A DNA stretch of 64,000 nt from Tubulanus polymorphus (lineage: Eukaryota > Nemertea > Palaeonemertea > Tubulaniformes > Tubulanidae): the NCBI RefSeq assembly GCF_964204645.1, contig NC_134033.1, positions 1,795,631 to 1,859,630 of the forward strand, in the 5' to 3' direction. Below the pieces are notes generated by a model, which was not told the DNA's origin, made no database searches, and saw only the letters and a program-made list of their open reading frames with translations. The translations under genes were made by a program, and so were the position numbers. Below are positions 33,789 to 45,790 of this stretch, in pieces (the first letter of the stretch is position 1; each line of letters opens with the position of its first letter).

Positions 33789-36751
33789 TCATCGCACTAA
33801 TTCACAGATAAAAGCAAAGGGTGCGCTACACGACCCATCGTTCATGAAAAAACCAGCGGGTTTTGTCATAATATTCATACACCGTTCGTCCAATGAACTA
33901 GGTTCTCCTGCGTGCCACCTGAAGTAGGTTATCGGTGTCGAGTCACTCAGCCATATCCACGGGCCCCGCGGTGACCTAGTTCGATCGTCGAAACCGCCTA
34001 TTAGTGGGTTATCTGAAGAGAAAACAAAATTTAATTGTACACCTAGCCATCTCGCCGCCAGATCACAGGCATTTGAATATGGACTTGATATGGAATATTT
34101 AGCGATATATGTTATGATACACATTTCGATCATCTGCCATATTTTATCGATGAATTATACTGCCATGATAGAAACGCGCGCCGCGGCGTCCATTGAAACA
34201 CGCTCGAGGCTCATTGTTCAAATCAAGTGGCCACTTCTGTCCAGAGAAAAATATGGACAAATTTACTATGCTTAGGCCTACTTTGATGAAATAAATGCAA
34301 TATTCATTTAGTATGCAGTGTGCTGTCGATATTAATGGAACGCCATCCTAGCAAAAATAACTCTATTTGTCGAATTTTAGCGGCATATACGACCGAAATT
34401 CGATAAGAAATTATTGAAATTAATGTCAAAAAGTCAAGCAGAAGTCCTCGCGGTATTGTCGCACAGAAAGTGTTCGGATTTCCATGGTATAGCAATAGTT
34501 CAACGAACCCAAAATCTTACAAAGTTATTTGAATTCCATAACCGAGGAAACGCGTTTTTCAACAGATAAGGCGAATTTATCACGTCAAATTGAATTTGAT
34601 TTTAAGCAAAATCGTTTTTATCTTGTCATAATCAAATTAGATTTGGTCTAATTTTTGAATCTAACACGGCATCAAATTCAAATCGATTTGTCTAATCATC
34701 AAATCATCCCCGGAGGTGATTTGATACGATTTGAAGATGGTGGACTCACAAATTTTTTTCGAAAAGCTGATACAAATGTCAAAACTGAAAGAGAAACCTG
34801 TATCTCATTCATAGGAAATAATATTTCAATAACCGAGACAGTATTTTCTTGTCAGCCGTTTGGAACAAGGCGTGAAATTCATCCCGTTGTGCAAATCTTA
34901 TTTGATAAGATTACACGTGACTAGCAAATTATGATTAGGAAAATCAAATCTGATTTGACAAGATAAATTCGCCTATAATGTTGACAAATGTATGACAATT
35001 GCGCTGAGGTGAATTTTGTTTATCTACGAGACAGAACCCACGCTCGCATCGTCGTTGTTTACCGTCGATCAATACTTAACCTGATGGGTGATACTTTGCG
35101 ATGTACCCTCGCAGGGAATCGAATGATTGTTTACTTCTCGGCTCAGCCAACTTCCCTCCTAACACTGCGCAATGGTCTCGCGCTGCTGGCTGAGCCTTCT
35201 TGGGGTTGGTCACTACTTTATACCATCCGGCGCTGAGACGTACTGGAAATTCATCAGGGGTACTGAGTCCTTATGCAGAAGGATATGAAACGAGAAATAA
35301 GTACATAAATGAATATGGCTGCGAAACAGCTTTTACGGGTTTTCTGCGTAGATGTCTGTACAATGAACGATACGCAGCTTTGTGGCTACCAGTAACGGGA
35401 ATAACTATAGGTTTTTCTGCGAATTGTCAATTGTATGACAAATAATTAATTCATTATCTTCGCCGCGTCGAGGGAAAATAAACGTTAGTGAAAAGGTTCA
35501 GTACTAAACATTACACTGCATTCAGCATTGTAACGTGAAGTGTGGACGATCAGTTTTTGAAAGTCTCCTGTTTTCTAATCGATATGTTCATACATTTCAA
35601 ATTAGAAATGCCTTAGATTATACTTGGACGCGCGTTTTTAAATTCCTGCCAATTTCACTTCTGAAAGTGCGCTGAAAAATGTCTGGTGTTAGTACATGTA
35701 GTTTATCCAATTATACGTCTCATTTGGAATTCTGAACACATGTGAAGTGTGGATGATCAGTTTTTGAAAGTGAGCTGATAAAATGTCTAATATCTGATGT
35801 TTGTAGTTCATTTTCAATTAGAAATGTCTCAGGTGAAGCACTGAACACATGTGAAGTGTGGACGATCAGTTTTTGAAAGAGCGCTGATAAAATGTCTAAT
35901 GTCTGGTGTTTGTAGTTCATTTTCAATTAAAAATGTCTCAGGTGAAGCACTGAACACATGTGAAGTGTGGACGATCAGTTTTTGAAAGAGCGCTGATAAA
36001 ATGTCTAATGTCTGGTGTTTGTAGTTCATTTTCAATTAAAAATGTCTCAGGTGAATCACTGAACACATGTGAAGTGTGGACGATCAGTTTTAGAAAGTGT
36101 GCTGATAAAATGTCTAATGTCTGGTGTTTGTAGTTCATTTTCAATTAAAAATGTCTCAGTTGAAGTTCTGAACACACGTGAAGTGTGGATGATCAGTTTT
36201 TGAAAGTGTGCTGATAAAATGTCTAATGTCTGGTGTTTGTAGTTCATTTTCAATTAAAAATGTCTCAGGTAAAAATATCTTTTCGGACGGAAAAAACAAA
36301 GAGAAGAATAGTAATGATCAAGTACCGAGATTAGAGAGTTTGTTAAGTATGCAGACAGCAGATTCACAAACGTAGAGAGAAAGATAGTGGTCCATATGAT
36401 AATTCCAACTATTGATTAAATTAGATTAAAAGATCACATTGCCTTACCTGGGCTATCTTTAATATAAACCTCTTCGCCACTAGAGGGCGCTGTAGCTTTA
36501 ACCAATAGATCGTAGAGTTGACAACGTCCAGCGTGAAAACTGATCCCGACGCAGATGACCCCTTCTTGCGAACACAAACCCAGACATTGAACTTCTAACT
36601 GGACGTTACTGACATTTTTGTAAGCAACTAGGTTTGTCCGGACGACCTTTGCTCGTTGGTAAATAAAACCAGTCTTTCCGGCGATGGGGTTCTGAGCATA
36701 AGACAGAAACCACAACGTGAAGACGGTTTTTCGCAAGTTTTCTGCCGCCAT
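33789..36751 (-). CDS. Secreted PAN/apple plus C-type lectin protein, partial model
   Basis: Two minus-strand exons are supported. Exon 36751-36448 starts MAAENLRKTV, has a signal-peptide-like hydrophobic stretch and then a PAN/apple-like domain (CLGLCSQEGVICVGISF, then GRCQLYD), ending at a GTAAGG donor in phase 1. The terminal exon 34133-33789 starts at an AG acceptor in phase 0 and encodes a C-type lectin-like domain: NACDLAARWLGVQL, WIWLSDS, FRWHAGEP, a degenerate WND as FMNDGSC, and FAFICEL before the stop. The phases differ, so at least one exon between them is not identified. The EPN/QPD sugar motif is only GEPSS, so sugar binding is uncertain. The large intron holds a MITE and a 109-bp array. 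Assigning both exons to one gene is an inference from strand and order. Confidence 0.6.
34569..34974. mobile_element. MITE with about 35-bp terminal inverted repeats
   Basis: 406 bp. Ends AGGCGAATTTATC..GTCAAAT and ATTTGAC..GATAAATTCGCCT are inverted over about 35 bp. ATA flanks both sides (34566-34568 and 34975-34977). An open frame inside resembles no transposase. Confidence 0.75.
35262..35445 (+). pseudogene. PAN-like exon fragment on the plus strand
   Basis: An open frame on the strand opposite the lectin gene ends with ITIGFSANCQLYDK and a stop. This resembles CVGISFHAGRCQLYD of the PAN exon at 36.5 kb. The other PAN cysteines are missing and no partner exon is evident, so it may be a relic of an inverted duplication or coincidence. 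Confidence 0.25.
35735..36275. repeat. 109-bp tandem array
   Basis: Five copies of a 109-bp unit containing CACATGTGAAGTGTGGACGA, TCAGTTTTTGAAAG and AATGTCTCAGGTGAA, in the intron of the PAN/lectin gene. A worn copy is at 35525-35610. The minus-strand frames in it are repeats, not genes. Confidence 0.95.
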
Positions 36752-37545
36752 TACTTTGTGTTCTGTTTCTATTGCCAATGTGACACCCTACACAACAGTT
36801 ACGTGACGACTGTACAGGACGACGGTTGACGGTAGACCCCTTATACACCAGTAACGTGCGTCGTTAGGGAGCATCTCAAAATTTCAATATTTCCGTCGAT
36901 TAGAATAACTGTCTAATTGGTTTTTACCCCTCCCCCCCCCCCCCCGACAGCCGTAACTACGCACACGCGAGTTCTGATGATTGTCGCTGGCAACAATTAA
37001 CTGCATTTCTGAAGCCATATTAACATCATTATCAAAATATAATTAGTAAAATCAAAATTTTGTTGTTATCCTCATATTATTCAAATCATTGATATAAAAT
37101 AAGTATGGGTAGCTTTTAGAAAAATAATTTTATTTAAAAAAAATTAAATTTATCCCTTCAAACAAATTAAAATATATTTCATTAAGAATTAAATTACGTT
37201 TGGTGTGCTTTCCAGATACTGCTTACCCAAAAATTAATCATTCTGCGTCTACTAGTAATAAGGACGTCCTAGCTCTGTTAATACTATTAATTTTAAATCT
37301 GCGCCATCAGATAATGTAACCCGGGCGCCATCTATCCAAAGTAGTGTTAACTACATGCGCGGAACAGCCAATCCAGACCTCGACAAAATCCGGGATTCGA
37401 ACCCGCTCAATCTTTCGGCCGTGTCCAAGGTTCAAGTTGTCGACATTGACCAAAACGGGTCCTGCAAAAATTCGTCCCCCAAAAAATTCTTTCTAGCTTT
37501 TTCGACAATTTCTGCTCGTCATATCAGTTCGGGGACGACGTGAAA
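36752..37545. other. Divergent intergenic region lectin / PDHA1
   Basis: Contains a poly-C tract (36933-36945) and AT-rich DNA. At 37388-37401 the minus strand reads GCGGGTTCGAATCCCGG, a tRNA B-box-like SINE remnant. It must hold the start regions of the minus-strand PAN gene and of PDHA1. No TATA box stands out. Confidence 0.4.
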
Positions 37546-39716
37546 ATGCTTCGACGCGCCTGCACCAGCTTGAGGTCTATCAAAATAACACAGGTAAAAA
37601 GCGATGACTTGAGAATTAGATTTCAAAATACTGAAAACATGAAAAACATTTTCTTCGATTTCTTGCTTGTTCAATGTTGAATTGAACGGTCGAAACGAAC
37701 TATTCCCAAATTGTAATTTCTGTTTTTGATTTTAAAAGGGATACTGCGCCGCTTTGTCGAGATGTTATTCCGATGTCGCAACAGAAGCTACATTTGAATT
37801 AAAGGTAGGTCGGCTTTACTTGTCTTCTGCACCTGCCCCACCACCTGTCAATCAAATGATTAACCATCCCCTCCTCCTGCCCTCCCCCTCTGCCCTCCCC
37901 CTAACTTGTATCGTCTTTCTCACCTTTATTGTCAATATTTCATTGTAAAGGCCAGATTTCCACTTCCTTCTAGATTTATAAATTATTTTATCTATTCTTT
38001 TTATAAATTTTGTTAATTTCGTTTCGCAGCCGTTCAAATTGCACAAGATCGACGACGCGTTGCCGACGGAAACGACCGTTACCCGCGACGATGCGTTGCG
38101 TTACTACGAACAGATGCAGACGATTCGACGTATGGAAACTGCCGCCGGTAATCTGTACAAAGAGAAACAAGTTCGCGGTTTCTGTCATCTTTATTCCGGA
38201 CAGGTAATTACAATCCACTGAGAATCTCACAAAGATTATGGAAATATAATATGAAGTCCAAATTAGAATGTTTCCTTTGAGTTCATTCAAAGTTTCGACT
38301 ATATACTAATAGTCTTCTCATGACTAAGGAATACTGTATTTCTTGAACTAGTTTATTCCATGTTTCGACTATATCCTAATAGTAGTAGTCATAATTAGTC
38401 ATCTCCGGTCCATTCTGATTATTCCATTGCTGAAGATGACTATTAGGATAAAGTCGAAACGTTGAATAAACTACACTAGCTCAAGGAATACAGTATTCCT
38501 GAAGATGACTATTAGGATAAAGTCGAAACGTTGAATGAACTACACTAGCTCAAGGAATACAGTATTCCTGAAGATAACTATTAGGATAAAGTGGAAACGT
38601 TGAATAAACTACACTAGCTCAAGGAATACAGTATTCCTGAAGATGACTATTAGGATATAGTCGAAACGTTGAATGAACTACACTAGCTCAAGGAATACAG
38701 TATTTCTGAAGATGACTATTAGGATAAAGTCGAAACGTTGAATAAACTACACTAGCCCAAGGAATACAGTATTCCTGAAGATGATTATTAGGATATAGTC
38801 GAAACGTTGAATAAACTACACTAGCTCAAGGAATACAGTATTCCTGAAGATGACTATTAGGATATAGTCAAAACGTTGAATAAACTACACTAGCTCAAGG
38901 AATACAGTATTCCTGAAGATGATTATTAGGATAAAGTCGAAACGTTGAATAAACTACACTAGTTCAAGGAATACAGTATTCCTGAAGATGACTATTAGGA
39001 TATAGTCGAAACGTTGAATAAACTACACTAGCTCAAGGAATACAGTATTCCTGAAGATGACTATTAGGATAAAGTCGAAACGTTGAATAAACTACACTAG
39101 CTCAAGGAATACAGTATTCCTGAAGATGACTATTAGGATATAGTCGAAACGTTGAATAAACTACACTAGCTCAAGGAATACAGTATTCCTAAAGATGACT
39201 ATTAGGATACAGTCGAAACGTTGAATAAACTACATTAGTTTATTTCATACTTTTCAAACTTTCATTCCTGATGAAGATAACTATTAGAATATAATCAAGC
39301 GCTTTCAAAGAATTTAAAAAAAAGATTTGAAAATATCCAAAAGCGCTGATGAAAGATGAAGATGAAAGTGATGATGATATGAACGATGATAGCGTGTTTG
39401 TATTTTTTGTAGGAGGCGTGTTGCGTCGGAATGAAAGCGTCTCTTCTATCGGACGACGCCGTGATCACCGCGTACCGCGCCCACGGCTGGACGTACATGA
39501 TGGGCGTTTCGCCTCACGCCGTGCTCGCCGAGTTAACCGGGCGTAAGACCGGCTGCGCTCACGGTAAGGGCGGCTCCATGCATATGTACGCGCCGAATTT
39601 CTACGGAGGAAACGGAATCGTCGGAGCCCAGGTAAAAAAAAAATCTTTCTAGAAATTGGTTCTCTCGGGTTCATGGCGGCTCTTGACAGTCATGGAATGG
39701 GAACAAGAACTTAATA

Positions 39717-39752
<36 letters not shown>

Positions 39753-42700
39753 AATGAATATATTTTCTCGCATAATATATAAACTTTTAATACATAATAA
39801 CATAGATATAATAATTAGTATAGGCCCACACGATTACTGAATATATACAATCAAGCAGGACACCCCCAAGCCCTAAGGGCTGTACCTAATTGGGGCGGGG
39901 CTTGGGACTGGGTCCATTCAAGGCCTTGTCCACTAGAATCCTTGAATCAGGGTCATAGTCCTCGGATAGCATCATGAATGTACATTTTGAAGCTTTTAAC
40001 CTATTGTATAGGCCTACATTATATCAGATCTGACCATTGTATTATTGGATCTTGTAAGTTCCACAGTTGTGAGTTTGGGTTAACTCTGAGTTCACGTAAG
40101 TTCATTATCAATGAGTTAACCCAGAGTTAAATTTCAACTCACAACAGTGGAACTGGGTCCGGGGCTTCATAGTCTCCATCCGTATGAACCCTGGAATATT
40201 TGTGTTTTGCAAAATCACAGTTACCGGTACTCTTTCAGTTTCTCCCGGCGTAGCAAATTTATTTTCTCGTTTTAACTAATTTTGCTCGTATCGTTTATTT
40301 TTGACAGGTGCCGCTCGGGGCCGGAATCGCGTTCGCGCAGAAATACAACGAAACCAAGAATCTGACGGTGGCCGCGTACGGCGATGGCGCCGCCAATCAG
40401 GGGCAGGTATTCGAGGCGTACAACATCGCCAAGTTGTGGGATTTACCGGTGATATTCGTGTGCGAGAACAATCACTTCGGGATGGGCACGAGCGTCGACC
40501 GCGCGTCTGCCTGCACCGATTACTATACACGCGGCGACTACATTCCCGGCGTTTGGGTAAGTGCTGCTCGATGATGTCATAGGGGGAATTAGAGTTATAG
40601 AGGAAAGACATCCTGTGACTATAATGGATGATATTGATGTCATTGAAGTATTATAGAGGCAGCCATCTCATTCAGGTGATTTTTATATAGCCAGTGTGGA
40701 ATTGATGATGTCATAGGGGGAATTATAGATATAAAGGAAAGACGTCCTGTGTTCTGGGAATGGGAATGACTTTACGATGGATAGTATTGATGTCATAGGG
40801 GGAGTATAGAGGCAACCATCTATCAAGGTGGTTCTTCTATGGCCAGAGTGGAATTGATGATGTCATAGGGGGAATTATAGATATAAAGGAAAGACGTCCC
40901 GCGTTCTGGGAATGACTTTACGATGGATAGTATTGATGTCATAGGGGATTTATAGAGGTAGCCATCTTATCCAGGTGGTTGTTATGTGGCCAGAGTGGAA
41001 TTGATGATGTCATAGGGGGATTTATGGAGGAAGATATCTTCTCCAAGTGGTTTTGATATAGCCAGAGCAAAATGGATGATGTCATATGGGGATTTATGGA
41101 GGAAGACATATTTTCCAGGTGGTTCCTGAGCCGTCGTAAATTTAATGATGTCATAGGTGGAGTTATACAGCCAGCCATCTCTGCTTTTTGGGAATGATTT
41201 TACTAACAATAATGTCGATGTCATGGGTAAATTTGATGATGTCATAGGGGGATTTTTAAGAAGGCAGTTATATTTTCCAATAATTAGATCTTAGATCAAT
41301 TCTCTCGTGGCAATTCATTGAACGATGTCATATGGGGAATAGCTGTAGTGTATTATTATAAAGATTTTTGTGTATGATTTTGCAGGCCGATGGTATGGAC
41401 GTTTTAACGATTCGCGAGGCGACGAAATACTGCGCCGACTGGTGCCGATCGGGAAAAGGTCCGATTCTACTGGAAGTATCGACGTATCGATACCATGGAC
41501 ACAGTCTTAGTGACCCGGGAACTAGGTCAGTTATTAACCATTAAAACTATGGCGAAATGAGGGATTTCATTTTTTAAGAGAATTTCTTAAAACAGTATTT
41601 TAGATCAGGGAATTTTTACTCGAAAATCCAGGGATTTGATTTTTGGTGTCTTGTTGTTCTTGCTGGTGACGAGTGACACAAGGAACCTCTTGATAAGAAA
41701 CAGCCCTCACTGAGGATATCTTATAATTTAATCAGTGAATTTGAATTTTTGGTGTCTTGTTGTTCTTGCTGGTGACGAGTGACACAAGGAACCTCTTGAT
41801 AAGAAACAGCCCTCACTGAGGATATCTTATAATTTAATCAGGGAATTTGAATTTTTGGTGTCTTGTTGTTCTTGCTGGTGACAAATGACACAAGGAACCT
41901 CTTGATAAGAAACAGCCCTCACTGAGGACATCTTATAATTTAATCAGGGAATTTGAATTTTTGGTATCTTGTTGTTCCTGCTGGTGACGAGTGACACGAG
42001 GAACCTCTTGATAAGAAACAGCCCTCACTGAGGATATCTTATAATTTAATCAGGCAATTTTTGTCAAGTGTCAGGGAAATATCAAGGAATTTTGGAGTTC
42101 CTAATCTCTAAGAACCCTGTTTGAAATAGTTAACCGTATTTATATTTTGTTTGTAGAAGTGAATTGATGAATTTTCGTTTTGTTTCTAGTTATCGAACTC
42201 GTGAAGAAATCCAGGAAGTTCGACAGACGCGAGACCCGATCGCGCAATTCAGACAGAAAATCATCTCCGAGAACTTAGCGGAGGAGGCTGAACTCAAGGT
42301 CAGTGGAGCTCCGTAATAGTTTTTGAAAGCCAAAAAGATGAAATAAGTCGATTCCAAATGTTTTGATTTTATTGTCCAAAACTGATATTTATAGAAAAAG
42401 GGGCCAGTTGCACAGTCAGAGGCCTAGATTTCAGACCAATTTAAGACCTCATTTTGGTTCTATAACCAATCTAACAACTTAAGACCAGTCTAAGCTCATT
42501 TTGGTTCTAAAAACCAACCTAACAACTTAAGACCAGTCTAAGCTCATCTTAGTTCTATAACCAATCTAACAACTTAAGACCAGTCTATTAAGCTCAGTTG
42601 GGGTCATTCATTTATTACATACGTATTAGGGGATGGGGGAGGGGTCGGTGCAATTGCGTACTGTAATGCTTAATGTACACGAAAAAATGGCCGATTTTGC

Positions 42701-43069
42701 GTACAGAGGGGGAGGGGGGTTGAAAAATTCAAATATTATACGTACGTAATTAATGAATGATCCCTTTTGGTTTTATAGCCAATCTAACAACTTCAGACCA
42801 GTCTAAGACCATCTTAGTGCTTTATGCTTTTAAACCACTCTTAGAATTAAGACCACATTTGGACTCGCTGACCGATCGTTTCATCGAAATGTTCTCATCT
42901 CTCTCCACAGAAAATCGACCAGACGGTTCGCAAAGAGATCGACGAAGCGGTGAAGAAAGCGAAAACCGACCCGGAATTACCGAACGAGGAACTCTTCTCC
43001 GACATCTTCGTCAGACAGTCGGGACTGAAAGTGCGTTCATGCGACCCGGACATAATGATTCAAACCTAA
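37546..43069 (+). CDS. PDHA1: Pyruvate dehydrogenase E1 component subunit alpha, mitochondrial
   Basis: Alpha subunit of the E1 heterotetramer that decarboxylates pyruvate with thiamine diphosphate in the mitochondrial matrix. Eight coding exons are read: 37546-37593, 37739-37804, 38030-38203, 39413-39631, 40308-40556, 41386-41525, 42190-42298 and 42911-43069. They give 387 residues (human has 390). The N terminus [11 protein letters not shown] is an Arg/Ser-rich transit peptide. The ThDP motif runs from GDG (194-196) to NN (223-224). The regulatory serines match: GMGTS (S231), YHGHS (S292) and DPGTS (S299). The last two straddle the exon 6/7 junction region, so regulation by PDH kinase is expected to be conserved. 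Introns hold the 69-bp array, family A, B and C repeats and a TAA MITE. AATAAA is at 43399-43404. Confidence 0.96.
38290..39300 (+). repeat. 69-bp tandem array, family D, hammerhead-like cores
   Basis: Twelve regular copies; GAAACGTT recurs every 69 bp from 38455 to 39214, with degraded copies at both ends. Each unit contains CCTGAAGAT, GACTATTAGGATATAGTC (self-complementary ends) and GAAACGTTG, then GGAATACAGTATTCC, itself a palindrome. It lies in PDHA1 intron 3. Confidence 0.95.
40048..40160. repeat. Hairpin element H1, copy 4
   Basis: Inverted arms GTTCCACAGTTGTGAGTTTG and CAACTCACAACAGTGGAAC, in PDHA1 intron 4, preceded by a (TTA)n microsatellite near 39717-39752. Confidence 0.75.
40570..41265 (+). 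repeat. Family B repeats in PDHA1 intron 5
   Basis: Seven or more imperfect copies of ATTGATGATGTCATAGGGGG, sense to PDHA1. The first lies about 15 bp after the exon 5 donor. Confidence 0.88.
41640..42065 (+). repeat. 106-bp tandem repeat, family A, in PDHA1 intron 6
   Basis: Four copies of the TXNDC17 intron unit, sense to PDHA1. Confidence 0.93.
42405..42850 (+). repeat. About 47-bp repeat, family C, in PDHA1 intron 7
   Basis: Four to five copies of AACAACTTAAGACCAGTCTA, split by the MITE at 42600-42764. Confidence 0.9.
42600..42764 (+). mobile_element. TAA-type MITE, copy 3, inserted in a family C unit
   Basis: Ends GGGGTCATTCATTTATTAC and its complement. The left flank AAGCTCAGTT and the right flank TTTTGGTTTTATAG rejoin to a normal family C unit, showing the insertion point. 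Here the target duplication looks like TTT rather than TAA. Confidence 0.82.
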
Positions 43070-45564
43070 CCCGCGCGAGATTTGTTTTTTTTTTTGTCGT
43101 GAGTGCGTAGATTTTTTAACGGATTGAAAGAGACGAACGAAACGATATTCGAAAAAAATTTGTTGTTACGAAAAAAATGTTAGTTGGAAAGAAAAAAAAT
43201 CGTCGGGACTTAAATACAAAATATGATGTTATTAGTAATTTTACGGTATATTTATATCAACGTTGTGTAGCGATGAAAATGTCGATGGTGCGTAAACTTT
43301 AGTCAGTAAACCTGTGTCGGTGGTTGGATATTTTCACAGAAAAGCACATCCGATCGATAAAAGGTTGCCACCGCCAACGATTACTGGTAACTAAACTAAA
43401 TAAACTACTAATCGAATCCTAAATGACCCAGTTTTAGCAGTTTAGGTTTGAGAGATGTGAATTTTTGAAATAGTTGATTCATTCATTAAATCGGGAATTC
43501 CGCAATACGGATTAGTCTTCACATTACCGGTACTGAAGTAATCTCGATTCCGTCTATTTTCGTTTATCCAATTCTATTTATGTTTACTAATTGCAGGTCG
43601 TCATTTGGATAAGTCGTAGATTACTGAAGTCATCTCTATTTTTGAATCCCAATTTGTATTTCCAATTCAATTGACTTAAGTTTAAGTCATCAGTCATCTC
43701 TTGACTATGTTGTTCGAGCCAAAATTTTTATTTCCGATTCAATTTACTCGGTGTTATTTGTCAACGAAATCAGAACCACTCAAAACCACAACCAATGAAG
43801 CGACTTTGACTGGTTTGAACAACGGGTAAATTTGCTTTCTGTTTTTCGTAGATTGGTTTCAAATCTGTAACCAGTCTAGATGAAGTTGAAGACTGATTTA
43901 ATGACAGGTCTTCTCGGATCGGTTGTGAAACTCGGAAACCTCATTTTATTGAATGAACTGTCGCTACTATTTTTTGTGCTTGTAGTTGAAATGATATATG
44001 AGAATAATAAATTATTGAAGTCTTTAAGAATTGTTGTTCTTCTAGTTTTAGATTGTGGATAGTTTAGAGTGGCAGGTGGCACTTTTTCACTTAGTGGAAT
44101 TGCATCAATGCCTAATCATAACTTTTCTGACTTATCACAACTAGTATCCTCATGGACAGACTGACCCTGTACGCATGATTTGATACCGCCATACTCTTAG
44201 ACCAAAATCAAAAATGGGATAAGTGTAAATTGGAACAAGAAACGAAATTCTAATATGGACTTTCCTAAATGTACATGACGATGTACGGCGTTTAATTCAG
44301 TATCAAAATTAAAGAAAACAATTTGGTTTTTTTCAAATTATGAGTGGTAATTAGCATGAAGTTTTTGGCAGAATTTCAGAGGATCGGTGCTACAAGTAAT
44401 TAAAAAAGCCTGTCTCCCCTCAATTGAATCAAGCAGTTTTCATGAAAATCTGTCTATCGACGGGATTCTGTGATAACAGCATGAATGATGATTAATCATG
44501 AATACATGGTATTAGTGGGTTTTCCCCGATGACTCAATAGACCTCTTTCCTCGTGCATGGTGTTATCTCGGCGTGCATGAACTGTCCGTGACTAATAAAC
44601 TAATTTCATTTGTAAATATCGCGGTTTCTATGATATGAAGACCTGTGTTGGTGTGAATCTTTAACTAAAGAGCGATCTATCGGTTGGTATAAATTTATAA
44701 ATTATTCTAGAATATTCTAGAAGGATAAAAACAGGCGGCGGCTAATAAATTCGGAGGTAGCTGTTGGGAATCAAGTAATTTATTTCATGGCCTTATTCAG
44801 TGCCTCCATTATAGGCCTTTTTATGAACCAGCAAAATCGAAATAGATTAGCTATTTAGATTATATAGCCGATTAGTGTCAATTAGCATAACCGGGTATGT
44901 TGGTTGATAAAAACGCCAGGTAGAAATTATTCAATTATGGCCTACTCAGCAGCGACTTCTACCGAGAACACCATATCGGTTGGATTAGATAATCGGCATA
45001 CTTGCTCGCCGAGCGAGTATGCTGAGTATGCTGAGTATGCTAATCGATTATGATAACCAATGTTCATAAAAATGACGGATTATGACATAATCCATGCTCA
45101 TAAAAACGTTTTGCATACTCGAATATACTAATCGAGTGTTCATAAAAAGGCCTTATATTGTTCAGCTGGCTACTGGTGCGTATTCAACCCGGCGGTGGAA
45201 CCTTTCATAATGTAAACCCATTCAACAATAGCGACACAATTGCGGCTTTTCAGAGTTGTTGATATCATTCATACGCGCCATTGAATACGTCACCGGCTGA
45301 CCACGGTGTACACAAGCATAGACCATTCACCGCAGCTTACTCACACTGTGAACATGCTACCGTGGATTCTCCTCCTGGCGATCTTCGCTGCGCTCCCGCT
45401 CCTGCTCCTGTTCCTGCTTCCTGAGGAACGACGTCTTTATGTTTTATGTGTTACTGTTCGTCTCCGTGCTGTCCTGTACTGTTCCGTGTTCATTAATCCG
45501 TTCTATTTTTCAGGGATTAATGCGTTTTATTTTTCAGGGCCGATTTCTCTGTCGATTTTCAACG
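43070..45564. other. PDHA1 3' UTR and spacer
   Basis: PDHA1 3' UTR, then AT-rich spacer. At 45354 a frame opens with a strongly hydrophobic leader (MLPWILLLAIFAALPLLLL), which could be a signal anchor exon. The frame then runs into LINE-derived sequence, so no gene is called. Confidence 0.35.
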
Positions 45565-45790
45565 TTTGCTGGAACAAAACTAATCTCCGAAAGCGTCGGC
45601 TCTCCTTCGCCGGTCATGTGTCGAGGATGTCAGACAAAGAGTCGGTCAGGAAATGGCTGCCCTCTACACGCGCTCATACGGAACACGAAAACCAGGATGA
45701 CGAGGCCTTACTCTCCCCACCTATCAACAGAGTGTGCTAGGTGACGTCAATGACGGGCATATCTGTGGGATTGCGCGGGATACAAATGGA
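45565..45790 (+). mobile_element. LINE C-terminal fragment, forward
   Basis: The encoded LRKRRLSFAGHVSRM followed by LPSTRAHTEHENQ resembles the conserved tail of non-LTR reverse transcriptases (RRL.FAGHV.RM). A second copy is inverted at 46085-46360. Confidence 0.5.

Noticed and set aside
34012-34041. 30-bp intron with GT-AG ends inside the lectin exon
   Set aside because: Too short to splice, and reading through it gives a better C-type lectin fold.
34655-34924. 89-codon frame inside the 34.57-34.97 kb MITE as a transposase
   Set aside because: Too short, with no DDE-type or helix-turn-helix motif.
35720-36253. Four nearly identical 65-68-codon minus-strand frames
   Set aside because: They repeat every 109 bp and are products of the tandem array.
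38400-39240. Regular 69-bp repeats considered as a CRISPR array
   Set aside because: The whole 69 bp is conserved with no unique spacers, and the genome is animal.
45306-45740. 144-codon frame with a hydrophobic leader
   Set aside because: Its second half is LINE-derived (RRLSFAGHVSRM), so the full frame is not a gene; the leader could still be an exon but has no support.
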